Shown one piece after another: positions 32,682 to 45,700 of a stretch of DNA of 64,000 nucleotides. The notes beneath the pieces are model-generated. The model was not told the origin of the DNA. It was given only the letters and a program-made list of their open reading frames with translations, and did not search any database. Within the stretch, counting starts at the first letter, position 1; each line of letters begins with the position of its first letter. Source of the stretch: Linepithema humile (lineage: Eukaryota; Arthropoda; Insecta; Hymenoptera; Formicidae); contig NC_090128.1 of the NCBI RefSeq assembly GCF_040581485.1, positions 29,542,931 to 29,606,930 of the forward strand, read 5' to 3'. The translations under genes were made by a program, and so were the position numbers.

Positions 32682-33201
32682 TATGCCTCAATCGCATATA
32701 TATGAAAATATATATGGAGCATCTTTAGGCACAATAGAGAAAATATTAGGAGTAAGAATAAATATTAGAAAGAGCAATTTGGAATTATTTTACTTTAAAC
32801 AAGGGAATGGAATGGATGAATTATTTTTTATTTCTTAATTCATGATACGTTAATCCATTCCATTTTCTTCTTTTGAAATGAAATAATATCAATTTCCTAC
32901 TTCTAATATTTAATACTTATATTCCTATTTATTTCGTAATATTAATTTTTATATTAATATTTCTTATTTATATTAATTTATATTAAAAATTACCCAAAAG
33001 TAGTACGTCTCTATCTACTCTGTTACACAGCAATGTTTATTATAGAAAATGGATTTCTCTTTTATACAAATAATATTCTAGCACGCATATATATTAGTAT
33101 GCAATTATGATACATTTAATCTCAATAAAGATTATCAATAAATCGAGAAAACACTATTGATACAACTTATTTACAACAACAAAAATTACATTTTCCAAGA
33201 A
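32682..33201. other. AT-rich spacer downstream of COQ3
   Basis: No gene recognised. The part nearest 33201 should hold the COQ3 3' untranslated region. Confidence 0.4.
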
Positions 33202-34481
33202 TTACTGTTGAGTATCAGTCTTTTTTTGTTTAATTGCATGAAGTGCATAATTAATTGCTGTACATGATGTCCAAGACCATCGATTTGTAAGTAGATTAAT
33301 CATTGCTCCATGAATTAATTTTGTTTTGCATCCATCTATAAAAAGAAAAGATTAAATCAAAATTTTTATAGAATATAAGAACATTCACATAGCAATTTTT
33401 ATAAACTTATTTATTCAAATAATTTTTATGCAAAATGCAAAATGTAATTTTTTTAACTGACATACATAAAACTTACATTTCTCTAATATACGTTGTACTT
33501 CATGTGGAGCAATAAATTTATCCCATGTATGAGTACCACGAGGTACAATATTAATAATATATTCAGCTACTATAATACCACCGAACCAAGATGCTGGAGT
33601 TTTATTTATTGTTGTTATAAAAATTGATCCTCCAGGTTTTAAAATTTTCACAGATTCCTGTACAGAATAGTTATAGAGCAATTTGTTTAGCGTTTATATT
33701 TAATTATTATAACTTTTCTTATAATATAATACCTTTAAAAATAATTCCGGATTTACTAGATGCTCTAAGACCTCAGAAGCCACAACAACATCATATAATT
33801 CCTCATTTTTTTCGGAAAACTCTTCTATAGTTGTTTGAATGTAATTCACTCTATCTGATATATCAGAATCCAATTGTACATGCTGCTTAGCAATATCTAT
33901 CAATTCTACTGATGGGTCAATTCCAGTTACTTGTGCTCCTATTCTAGCCAAACGTTCAGTCAATATACCTCCACCACAGCCAATATCTGCAATCTTTACT
34001 CCTTCCAATGGAAGAGTTAGACTTTTTGTTTTAAGTCCAGTATTAGCCAAACCTTTTCTTATAAACTGTACTCTCAATGGTGCAAATATATGAAGACCGC
34101 TCATCTTGCCATTCAAATCCCACCAGTCATTTTTAAAACTAGAATGATGTTCAATCTGTTTGTGATCTATTGTTGACATTGGTCTAGCTATTCTATTGGT
34201 ATATTGTATCATTCTGTAAAAAAAAGACAAAGATTATATCAATTCTTATTTGTAACAGACACTTTTTTCAATAACTTGTATAACTAATAAAAATAAGGTC
34301 AATCAAGATAAATAAGGCTCAAGTATAAAGAATAAATATAGATTAAATTTACATAAGAATGAAGAAATAAAATTGCTTGTTGTGGTTATAATACAAAATA
34401 TTAAAAAGACTAAATATACCTGTTCCAAAGAATGAGTTTTAACAGTTTATTTGGATACGTGAGAACTTTTAAGGCACTCAT
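33202..34481 (-). CDS. COQ3: Ubiquinone biosynthesis O-methyltransferase COQ3, mitochondrial
   Basis: Four exons with consistent phase: 34481-34420, 34213-33733, 33657-33477, 33335-33202, giving 285 residues. It catalyses both O-methylations of coenzyme Q synthesis at the inner mitochondrial membrane using S-adenosylmethionine. The N-terminus is basic and amphipathic (MSALKVLTYPNKLLKLIL), as for a mitochondrial targeting peptide. The SAM-binding motif is DIGCGGG (about 97-103), then an acidic post-I motif (VTGIDPS), then DVVVASEVLEHL. The C-terminal half has the family signatures LKPGGSIFITTINKT and GTHTWDKFI. Length is normal for the family. Its first exon faces CSTF2 head to head. Confidence 0.93.
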
Positions 34482-34870
34482 TTTATTCAATCGCAATTGT
34501 GTTTACAATTATAACTTAAAATATTGCTGGAATAACACATCATTAGAATGACACTCCACACTCAATATGCCGCAAGTCGCGATTGTATTATCGATACGGT
34601 TAAAGTTGGTTATAAATATTTTTAAATCACTTATAATTTATAGATATTTAATTTTTTATTTTAGTCATAATATTAATGAAGATATACATTATAAGTTATA
34701 CATTTTTTTAAAAATATACACGCAAGAAACGAAATATTGTGGAATAATTATCTCAGGTTACGTTAGGTACAGTTAGGTACATCTCTGCCGCTGATAGAGA
34801 GTTTCGCATATATTGTTATTAAAATTTTACTGAGTGCTTTCGTGTTGCCGAGAAAAACAAAAGTACGAAA
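34482..34870. promoter_or_regulatory. Bidirectional promoter region COQ3/CSTF2
   Basis: Only 389 bp separate the start codons of the divergent COQ3 (-) and CSTF2 (+) genes, so both promoters and 5' leaders must fit here. No TATA box is placed convincingly for either gene, as usual for housekeeping pairs. An AGGTTACGTTAGGTACAGTTAGGTAC repeat-like patch lies at about 34755-34781. Confidence 0.6.
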
Positions 34871-37254
34871 ATGAGTAATTCAACTATTTCGGATCAATCG
34901 CTAATGGACAAGTCCATGCGAAGTGTTTTTGGTGAGTAATTTAGCATACAAGTTGTGACATTATATTTTACTACCAGCGTTGTAATGATGATGCTTTCGA
35001 TTGTCCTTTTAGTCGGGAATATCCCGTACGAGGCTACAGAGGAGAATCTGAAGGATATTTTCAGTGAAGTTGGACCAGTGCTTTCCTTCAAGTAAGTCTA
35101 TATTTTTTGTTGGTTGAATTTCTAAGTCAAATTAAAATCCATAACCTTTGAATTTTCACATATGCAATTCTCCAAATGTTTTAAACAGATTGGTATTTGA
35201 TCGCGAGACAGGCAAACCTAAAGGATATGGGTTCTGTGAATACAAAGATCAGGAAACAGCCTTAAGTGCAATGAGAAACTTAAATGGATATGAAATTGGT
35301 GGAAGAACATTGCGCGTGGACAATGCGTGCACAGAAAAAAGTCGAATGGAGATGCAGAGTCTCCTACAAGGACAAAACACTGAGAATCCATATGGGGAGG
35401 CTGTTCAATCGGATAAAGCGCCAGAAGCAATAAGCAAAGCTGTAGCATCTCTACCGCCAGAGCAAATGTTTGAGTTAATGAAGCAAATGAAGCTTTGTGT
35501 ACAAAATAATCCAAATGAAGCACGTCAAATGCTTCTGCAAAATCCTCAGTTGGCTTATGCATTGCTTCAAGCACAAGTGGTTATGAGAATAGTAGATCCT
35601 CATACAGCAGTCAGTATGTTACACAAAGCTAATCCTATCCCGAATGTATTGACATCATCAGAGAAACCAATTCAGCAAGTCCAACCACGAATCGAGGAAC
35701 CATGGGCTCCTCCGCGGCCTGCACCGGCTGTTAATGCTCCAGCGCCCATTTTCGCAAGTACGAGAAAGAAATAATCTCGTTTTTACGTTAATTGTTATTT
35801 TAATTATTAAAATTAAATTAAAACTTCAAAGAATTTATCAAAATTTCATACAATTTATTCACACATGCATTCAGAAGTAAATCATTAATAAATTAACTTA
35901 TTTTTGTTTGATTTATTATTTGCTTTACTGTATATATCACATGAACTCACAACCATTGTATTAGAAGGGACAAGAAATATCTAAAATTCAATGCAAACAG
36001 GTCAAGATGTAGATCTTCGATTGGATAGGCAAATAGATCCACGTTTAGCAAGGATGGATCAGGATTTGAGAGGACCCCCTCAAACGCAACCCACGTCAGT
36101 TGCCGCACCAGTGATACCAGCTACCACTGATCCGAGAGGGTCCAATACATTTAATATTACAGACAAGTAAGTGCATTTTGCATCGTTAAAAGATTGATTG
36201 TAAATTGCGTAATTGAAAATATTGCTCTTTTTTACAGCACTCTTCCTGTGGAAGGAGTCGAGAGGTCTCATATATATATATCTCTCTCTCTCTCAAATAA
36301 GCTTTAATCGCTTTTTATTCTTGTACTAAATAAATATTATTTTCAGCTTTTGTCGTGATCCGAGGGCTGATAGATTTGGTAGAGATCCAAGAGACCCGAG
36401 AGATCCAAGAATGCCCATTGATCCTAGGATTACCAAAGCTAATCGTATGTTTTTATATTGCATATATGCATTTGACATAAATCAATTGTTCATAAAAAAA
36501 ATATCTAGTTTTTTGCAAGAATTAGATATCTTAATGAACTAATGATATCTCTGAACGTTAATGGTCCTTTATTTTCTAATCTTATGATGAAATTTGGTCA
36601 TTCGCCATTAGCGGTTCCTGTTGCACCGCCAATTGTACCAAGACCAGTTGCTGCACCAACAGTGCCAGTACCAAGCGCCGTAACTAGTAACGCAACTAGC
36701 TCTACCGCTGCGCTTTCGCAATCGGCAAGTTCCGCGACCTCAAGACTTATGGCCGGAATGTCTCCGGCGGGAAATATTCCTAGCGGCGCATCTGACCAGG
36801 AAAAGGTATGTTACATTAAAATATTTCTAGCATGTTTATTTCACAAAATATATTTTTATTTTTAATCATTCTCTTGCGAACAATAAGATATAAAAAGAGT
36901 ACAAAAATTCAATACAAAACCTATGTTAGTAATAATAGTATGTAATAATGACTACAAATCATCCGTCTTTTGACAAAATAAAACATAATAAAAACTTGAA
37001 GAGTTGTGAAAAGTTATAATGAATTTGACTGAGTGCAATGCGTAATAGTAATTTAATTGAATTCTATAATACTGATAAGCAGATAAAATATTATTTTAAG
37101 TAAATTGTATATCATTATTTTGTTTTGTTCACAGGCGGCTTTAATAATGCAAGTGTTGCAATTATCAGATGAGCAAATTGCAATGCTTCCACCTGAGCAG
37201 AGGCAAAGTATTTTAGTGCTAAAGGAACAAATCGCAAAGAGTACTCAACGCTAA
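34871..37254 (+). CDS. CSTF2: Cleavage stimulation factor subunit 2 (CstF64)
   Basis: Seven exons: 34871-34931, 35013-35091, 35189-35757, 36001-36166, 36347-36444, 36612-36805, 37135-37254, giving 428 residues. It binds the GU-rich element downstream of poly(A) sites in pre-mRNA 3'-end formation. The N-terminal RRM has RNP2 (VFVGNIP, 19-25) and RNP1 (KGYGFCEY, 58-65). The hinge (PPEQMFELMKQMK...) binds CstF77/symplekin. A Pro- and DPR-rich region follows. The C-terminal three-helix domain (LIMQVLQLSDEQIAMLPPEQR) binds Pcf11. Reading through the exon 3 donor meets a stop at 35772, so intron retention would give a short form. A 27-nt in-phase extra exon (36238-36264) is possible. Confidence 0.93.
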
Positions 37255-37499
37255 TATAAGTCAACTTAAATTCGAATGTCTCAACAATCCAAAATGTGTG
37301 ATATACAATCAATACATTTTTACTAAATATAATATTTGTTTTTATTTTTTAAACAGTAACTAAATTTATACCTATTTATACATCAAAAAGAAACATTCTT
37401 TGGTCAACTTCCTTATTTTTTAATTGACTTATTATTTATTCATTAATAATTCATTAATAATTCATTAATATTAAAGATTTATCATCGGAAAGCTGTTTT
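37255..37499. terminator. Shared tail-to-tail 3' region
   Basis: CSTF2 (+) and the Tudor gene (-) stop 245 bp apart, so their 3' ends and poly(A) sites probably overlap. The region is AT-rich with ATTCATTAATA repeats at 37439-37470. Confidence 0.45.
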
Positions 37500-40400
37500 T
37501 CAATCTTCTTTAGATTTTTTAAATTGATATAAACCTTCTTTTATCAAGTGAGCGTAAAGTAGTTCTTTACATGTTTTGTCCTTGAACATGTCCACCACCA
37601 AATCAGTTTCATTGTTAATTTCCTACGATAATTCATATAAATTTTAGAATTTTTATATAAACTTTAAATAAATGTATTCTAAAAAGATTTACCTTAATTC
37701 GAGCCACAACTGGCTGATTGAATATTTGATTTAATTTTGATGCTAATAATTTTATGTCATTAGCGATGAAGTTTAGTCCCCAAAATGTGCATTTAATAGC
37801 CATGGCAGGTAATTCCAGCCATTCTTGTTTCGGTACACGTAAATCGTGGTTCCTGAAACACATTTTATGAAACGTTATAAATGGCTCATGATTCTACTAG
37901 TAGTTTATCAAAAGATCTTAATATTTTGCTCACTTGGAGAATACATCTACATCTCTGCATTCATTATTGCCATAATCAACAAAAACTAATAAAATCCGTA
38001 TACATTGAGTGTCTGGAATTTTTTCACTATCTGTGATGATGCACCTATACCACATGTTGTCAGAAAACTTTGTTATGCATGGAGTATCTGAAAAAAAAAA
38101 TTAATAAACATGTGTTATTAACAATTTTGCTGAGCGTTTGCTGATATTTTTGTATATTAATGCCATCTTTTGTATGTGTAATTATTTATTTTATCAAAGA
38201 TTACAACTTACTTTTTTCAAAAGACTCGATTAACGGTTGATGACAAGCATCGCTTTGCAAATCAGACATCATGGATTTATACTGCAGATAATACTCATGA
38301 AATATCTGAAAGAATACAAATTCAAGAGACTGATGCTTCACATATATTAATTTAAAAATACATTCGCGTATGCTCACATTAGGGAATATAGCGTCCTTGT
38401 TTTCTGCCAATTGTGCGAATGAGGTAATAGGATTGTCGTTACAACATAATATTAATTCGATATATTTCGTCTCTTGCGGAATGGTCAACTGTTTATATAC
38501 GCCAAAAAACTCCTCCAATTCTTGTTGCGGCGTTGAGCATTTAAGTTGGTCGTCCAAAAAAAGCGCCTCTAACGAGATATCTGACATACTTTCAATATCG
38601 GATATCTCTTTATCATTATTGTATTTAGATAATTTATCATTATTGTATTTAGATGACTCCGCTAAATTGCCACTGATCACATGCTCATTAAACGTAGCAT
38701 CTTGGGGAAGTATTTCGAAAGTTCTCTCTGAAGGGATTTTCTCCACCTCTTCGATATCAATGTCCTGAATAGCGTCCAAAGTTCCATCTTTGCTTACATC
38801 GTTCCAATCCTTACGTTCAATCTTGATATTCATGTCCATATGATTTGCCAAGTACAATAGGAGGTCGCATTTCCATGGTTGTAACAATGTTATTGATACC
38901 TGCAAATACCAAGGATATCGCTATTGCGCGAGTGCAAAAAATTTACAACGATAATTTTCATAAGAAATTTCACAGACTAAAGTTTATAATCATAAATTGC
39001 TCTCTCGCATGGATATAACTTACGATCAAGTGCGTAGGTAGTCGCTCTAAAACGGACACTTTGCATACTTTATCAACAAGTAGCGCATGTATTCGATCTA
39101 AATCGTGCAAAAGCCATTTACCACTCTCAGTCGCCTGTTGTACGTACAAAAGAAGAGAGATTTATAAAATCATTACAAACGCAAATATCAATAACAAAAT
39201 CATTATAAATTAGCATCGCCCAAAATATGATTCAATGAAGATAAGATTACCGGTCCCAAGCCACTGATGACGCATTTTGTGCATTGAATAGGAATGTAAT
39301 TCAATCTGATGTAATCCGTCACATGTTCTATTTCGCATTCTTCCACATTGCCATAATCAACAAATTCCACCTAGATACAAAACACATGATGATTAAAATG
39401 ATACTGTGAAGATGATAATTATAAATAATAAGAAGACAATTATTATTTACCTTCAGTATATTACCTAAAATTCGAACAATTCTACCTCTGTACCATTTCA
39501 TATCATGATGATATTGAGCAATACACAAATCTCCCTCTTTCCATTTCTTGTCTTTCTTTATATGCCGCTTTGCTTTTTTGTAACAAACTTGCAACTCAGA
39601 TTCGATATAATTAATTACGTCAGCACCTACAGCGAAACAAACATGTAATAAGAGATAAAATCTAAATAGTATCATTCTTTAAATATTATATCGTAACAAT
39701 CTATATGATAATATAAATATAAATTATCGAAGATTATCGAAATTACGTAGATTATCGAAAAATTGATTATTCGTAAGATTTTTGTATTTCTCTTAAGTAT
39801 ACTATTTCTATCACTTCTACTTATTGTTAGAGGATTATGTAAATAGAAAAGAAATTAATATGATAAGTAGAGGAGTGACAAATTTAAGAAAAATACAGAA
39901 GTAAGTTGTATAAAGACTCGATCATATTTAAGCCAAGGCAACATACTACTTTTTTTAGGATGCAAGTACACAGCGCAGTTGTTATCCACGTATGTCGGTA
40001 TGGCGTGGAATACTTCCTCCGTTATTTCAGACGGCGGTAGCCACTGGGATATCTCCGTTGCACAATCTTGATTTGTCTTATCGCAAACCTGATATTTGTT
40101 GATTAAATCATTAAAGGTATCAACGCTAGAGATGCGGCTTGATGAATCAAGTGACAGTATCGTGTCATTTATTTCCTTGCAATCAGTGCTAACTTTGTTA
40201 AGCCATTTCACTTCTTCTTCCTCTTTTTCTTCAATTAGCATAGACTGATGATTAGACTCTAATTGTCGTTTAAATTCTGTAGCAAGCGTTACATCTGCTT
40301 TTGCAAAATAGCTGTTGAATTAAAAATCATGATTCAAAATTACATGGAAACTTTTTGTTTCGTAAAAATAAAATTAAATAATGAATTGTGATTTTTAACA

Positions 40401-42711
40401 TACTTTTTAATAGGTAACGCAACTCCCTTATCCACCAACATTCTGTTGATAGAATTAATCTCTATTTGAGATGGAGCTAACGGTCCTGGTATTTTAGTCT
40501 GCTTTACCCAAAGTTCGACAGGTACTACATCATCGCCAACTTCTTCTTGAACCTAACAAATATACAAATATAAAAACATTTACATCTTTAGATTTTCGTG
40601 ATCTTTATTGCATTTTTTTTGCATTCGATTATTGTAATTAATAGCATTTCTGATCCAGAAAATTTTCAAATATCTCAAAACTTTTGCATGGAAATACTTC
40701 ACATTTCATTACATAATTTAAGATTATTAAAATTGACTACGTGATTATTTTATTGTAATTTTAAAAATATCGTTAAGAGAGTATTATTGTCAACATTTAA
40801 ATATTAATTAAGACTTATATCGTAAAGATTATTATATAACATATGTATATTATTATACAAGTCAAATTAAAATAATTATTATCCATCAATGTCAGATAAT
40901 CGTTAAGGTATCAATCACAATTTATCGAATGCATAAGTTGACGCAAATATTCATAAAAAGGACAAACACTCACGGGTTTAGTGATGTAAAATTTGCAGAA
41001 CGCATTTTCTCGTATAATATCAGACAGCGTTATGCAAGACAGAGATGGCCACGTGTATGATCCGCCGCACGGCCAGATGCCAGCCAGTTTGATTTTAAAG
41101 CAATACGCCGCTTCCTTTGCGAATTGCTGATGCAAAATCTGTATGTCCTTTAACATTACTGTCTCTTCAATGCCCATGTCGTAGAAAAACACCAGCACCT
41201 CCTTCAGGGATTTTATTTTTAAAATTTTCGCACGGAAATAAGATTTATCTTTTGCGGAGTATACAACGCATAGCGCACCCTCGCTCCAATTATCTCGCAA
41301 TTCGGAGCAATAGGAATTGTAGAATTTTTGCATCGCCGACATCATTTCTCCGTTGGATTTCTCGCGCTCCGTTTGCGCAACGTAGATGCAGTCCGGTGTG
41401 ATCACCTGTTGTACACGCACTTCCATTTTGAAAGGATCCTTAGTTATTTCATTCTTTTCAACGGGTTTGTCCGCATTCGTCGTATTGTTCGATGAATCGT
41501 CTTTGACGATACTATTCACATTCTTCAATGACGGAAGAGTATGGTCAAGAGACAATTGGAGACGTTGTTTTCTTTTTGGAAATTTCCTGTTTTAGAAGAG
41601 GGAGAATAATAATTTTGATAAGTTAAGCCTTTCGAACATAAAGTCTTTACATAAAAAGTTTTGCATAAAACACTTACACTGCATTTCTATTGACGACACC
41701 TGCACTTTTTAATAACCGACTTATATCTGAATTATCGCAGAAAATTAAACCTTTATATATATTCTCTACTTTTGCTTGAGGAAACGCTGAAACATGTTTT
41801 GCACGGGAGAAGATACTCTTCAACATTGAGAAAGCGTTTGATTTCCAGCTTCCATCGACTTCAGGATATATATACATTAATGACATTCTGATGGCCTAAA
41901 TTAAAAAAATAAAACGACAAATTTATAGTCATCTCTACAATTTGCTATCATTTCGAGGCTCTTTTTCGACCTGTTCTTACATTGAAACATGATCGACTTA
42001 CTTGTGCGTTATACATAGTGTATTTATGTGGAATTTCTCTTAAGCAATCACGATTTAAAATCAAATTACAGCCCCAGTCCACACAAAACACTTGAACTGT
42101 ATCTGCACTAATTACATTAATGATTTCACCACGTTGCCAAGTACCATCTTCTAATTGCACAGCACATGGTAAACCTATAAATGTAATTTTTCAGACTGAA
42201 ACTTTTCCAAGTAAAATATTTTAGTAGAGGATTTACATTAGATATGACATTTATAACAGTAGAAAACAAATTATTAAATATTTTTATTCTAGATTTTTAA
42301 TAACCTTTTTTTCTAATATTCAATATTTAACATATTTTTTTAATATTTAATAAAACTTTTTCCAATTTTGATCATCAAATAGAAGTTTGGACACATTATT
42401 TAAAGTACCTTTTTTTTCAAAGTTTCTTTTATAATACAATAAGTATTAATAAACATTGCGACCATAGCAATGCCTATATATTATTAAAAAAATATTTGCA
42501 TTGTAGATCGGCTACATACGCAAATATCATATCTATTTCGTCAATATATATTTGTAATTTGGTAACCAACCTTTCTGAAGGGTATCAATCGTTTTCGTTG
42601 AAGTGTCTTTTTCATAATGCTCCTTTAACTGGCCGATAACTTTTGATAACTTATCTTTCCGTTGTCCTAACTGTACACAAACAGAGAGAAAGAGAGAAAG
42701 AGAGAAAGGGA

Positions 42712-42768
<57 letters not shown>

Positions 42769-45700
42769 GGGGAGGGGAGGAAGAGATTTATAAAAATAAA
42801 ATAATAAAAAAATAATCCATTTTATAAAATGTTTTTCTTTCTGAAGAGATCATAGTAATATGAAAAATTTTGTGATAATATATAATTGTAATCGCTTTAC
42901 CTTCGTGACATAAATTTCATCTGGTGATTCAATCCAGCTAATAGCAACCGATGTTCCCTTATTTAACGGAAGTTCTTCTTTGGTGTACATAAAAGTGGTG
43001 TTCAATATCTAAGACAAGAAATATATGATTAATTATATTGCTAACATACATTGCGAATAGATTAAATTAGATTATTTCATGTATTACAAAATCGAACTCT
43101 ACAATGATAAAGGGCTTAGATCAATACTAGATAATCGTGCTAATATTTATATTTGGAGTTGGCATACATTTCGGTTACAAACATGGCCCTTTTTAGTGCA
43201 CATGATATTCAAAGGTGAAATCTTTTCAAGGATAAGGTTAGAAGATACGTAAAACAAGTGATAGCAATATCTCTTTGGTATAAATACTAGACATTAGTGT
43301 TTATTGTTATGTTATTTTCTGATTAAATACTTTCAAACATTCCTGCATCATGGCTCATAATAGATTCTTGATAGTCTTACACATCTATCTGAGATACAAG
43401 ATTCAAAATTCAACAACGGATTATACAACATTAAATTAACAAAAATAGAATTTATTTTTTAATTAATAGAACATGATAAACTGCGCGCGCGTAGCGCGCA
43501 ATTTAATATTTAAAAAATATAAAATGTAATATAAAAAAATACGACTAATTAAAATAAAATTTAAAATTTACATTTCCTTATATTTAATTTAATAAAATAA
43601 TTTGATTAAAATATTTAGACGTGATGTGATCAATCGAAACATATCAAGTTTGGCGATGAAAGGCTTTAATGAGGCTTAGTATATATGTAATTGTGATTAA
43701 GTAAAAAATAAAAATGTGACAGAACAAAATTATTGAAGTAAAAAAACCTTTGAAAAAAAATATAAAGTAAAAATCTTTATATCTTATAATGATCGTAAAA
43801 ATCTGAATTAAAGGATTCCCATACAATTTAAATACAGAAAAAAATATTATAATTGAACGACACACGCAAAACGTATATAATTTTAATAACAGTTTGCATA
43901 CCGTTTGCGAATTGTCCAAACGTGCGTAATCCATGACTTTCATTGTGTTACACATCGATTGCGGACCCATTTTATTATCCTTTGAAGAAACACAAAGATC
44001 TACATACAGCATGTCAGGAGTAGACTCAATTACAAACATAGTAACCGTACTGAAACATAAAATGTTTATGAACATAAGTAGATGAGATAGTTAAGTTTCT
44101 CTCAAATACGATAAGAATGATATTCATAAGATCAGTTAATTACTTACGATTCTCTCGTCAGCTTCAAAAAATCATTAATGCTTTTATTCGTCCAACGATT
44201 ATTTTTGGACACTATACCGTGTAAACAGCATTTAATCGCGTACGGTGGTGATTCCCGCAAATGTTCAGCGATGCCTCGTACGTGCGAAGATGGTATATTG
44301 CGTTCCTCGTAGCCGTAATCAATATAAAATACACAGTACTTTGTTTCATTGTCAATCTTCAACGTCGAAGTCACGCGTCCTCGACGCCATTTTATCTCTT
44401 TCTTTTTTTCTTTCTTGACGATGCACATGTCGTCTACAATACAAATTTGGTGAATATGTGCACGAATAATGTTGAGAGTGATTAACTTGTTTTTACCCTT
44501 TTCGATAGTGATCGGCGATTCTACGCTTTCTTTTCCGTACTTTATCAAATCTGTTTCCAATTTCATAAATTCCGATTTTGACGCCACTTTTTGAACATAG
44601 AAAAGTGATGGATTAATAACGCAAGTCACCTCTACCAAGTTCGCCAAAGTATCTTAAAAAAAAGAACTCGTTAAATTAAAAATTAAGACAAAATTATCGA
44701 GGTCCAATCAAAGGTCTCAATGTATAAAAATCACAAAATTAAGTAAATAGCCAAAAGCCAATGCTGGGTGGTCGTGCGTATATATTAGATAAACATTTAT
44801 AAAACAAACCAACACTTCAATCTGTTATCAGGTTTTTTTCAACGTTACCATCAATATAAGTCATACATTACAAATTTTTAAAACTGCATTTGAACCAATT
44901 TACAATTTTTATCATCACTAGGATTATTACATTTGAGATGTTAATTGTCGCACGCAATTTTTTTATTTAAGTCGCATACTGATTTAAGATGTAGTTGACA
45001 GGAAACAATTTTGATATCTTAAAGCTCGCGAGTCACTCTCATAGTTAACACACAACGGTGTGTTAAAATGCAACTGACTGTATGATTAAAATACAATGGA
45101 GTTGAATTTAATGACTTAAATAAATAAAATAGAAGACCTCCACGATTACTTCAAATACAAAAATAAAATAAACTAAATATAGTACATACATTTTTTGGAA
45201 ATGCTCGTTGATTCGCAAAGAGAGAAAGATAAGCCTTTTGAAGAAGTCGGAAATACAGAGTCCATGTTTAAAATAATGAAACTTTTTTGTTGTGTCTGCG
45301 GTTAAAATGCAACTGACCGTATGACGAGCGAAATTCAATCCAGAACGTTAAAATGAAGTAAGGGAAGGGGAAGTGTGGATGTAAAGGAGAGGGAAAAATG
45401 GAAAAGAGAGGAACTGTCATACGGGAGAAAATGGATTTAAGACAGGAAGGTATTTATTAGGTAACGACTCCGCGTCATTTTGTAGATTTAACCCTTTCTT
45501 TTTGTTTTTAATATAAAGCATTTTTGAAATAAAATTGTTCCTCATCTAGTATTTGAATATTATCCCAATCGACTTCATGCGAAGAATCTAAATCTGTGTA
45601 GTGAAATGACAGAAGGAGATCCGCTTATTTTTATTTATGTCAGATCTATGTTCCTTAATCCTAGTAATAAGTTTTCTCTTTGTTTGGCCCACATAGGTAG

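Noticed and set aside
43644..43900. Downstream extension of the minus-strand frame after the 43902 exon
   Set aside because: Intron read-through; a donor at 43902|43901 and the phase of the next exon explain the end.
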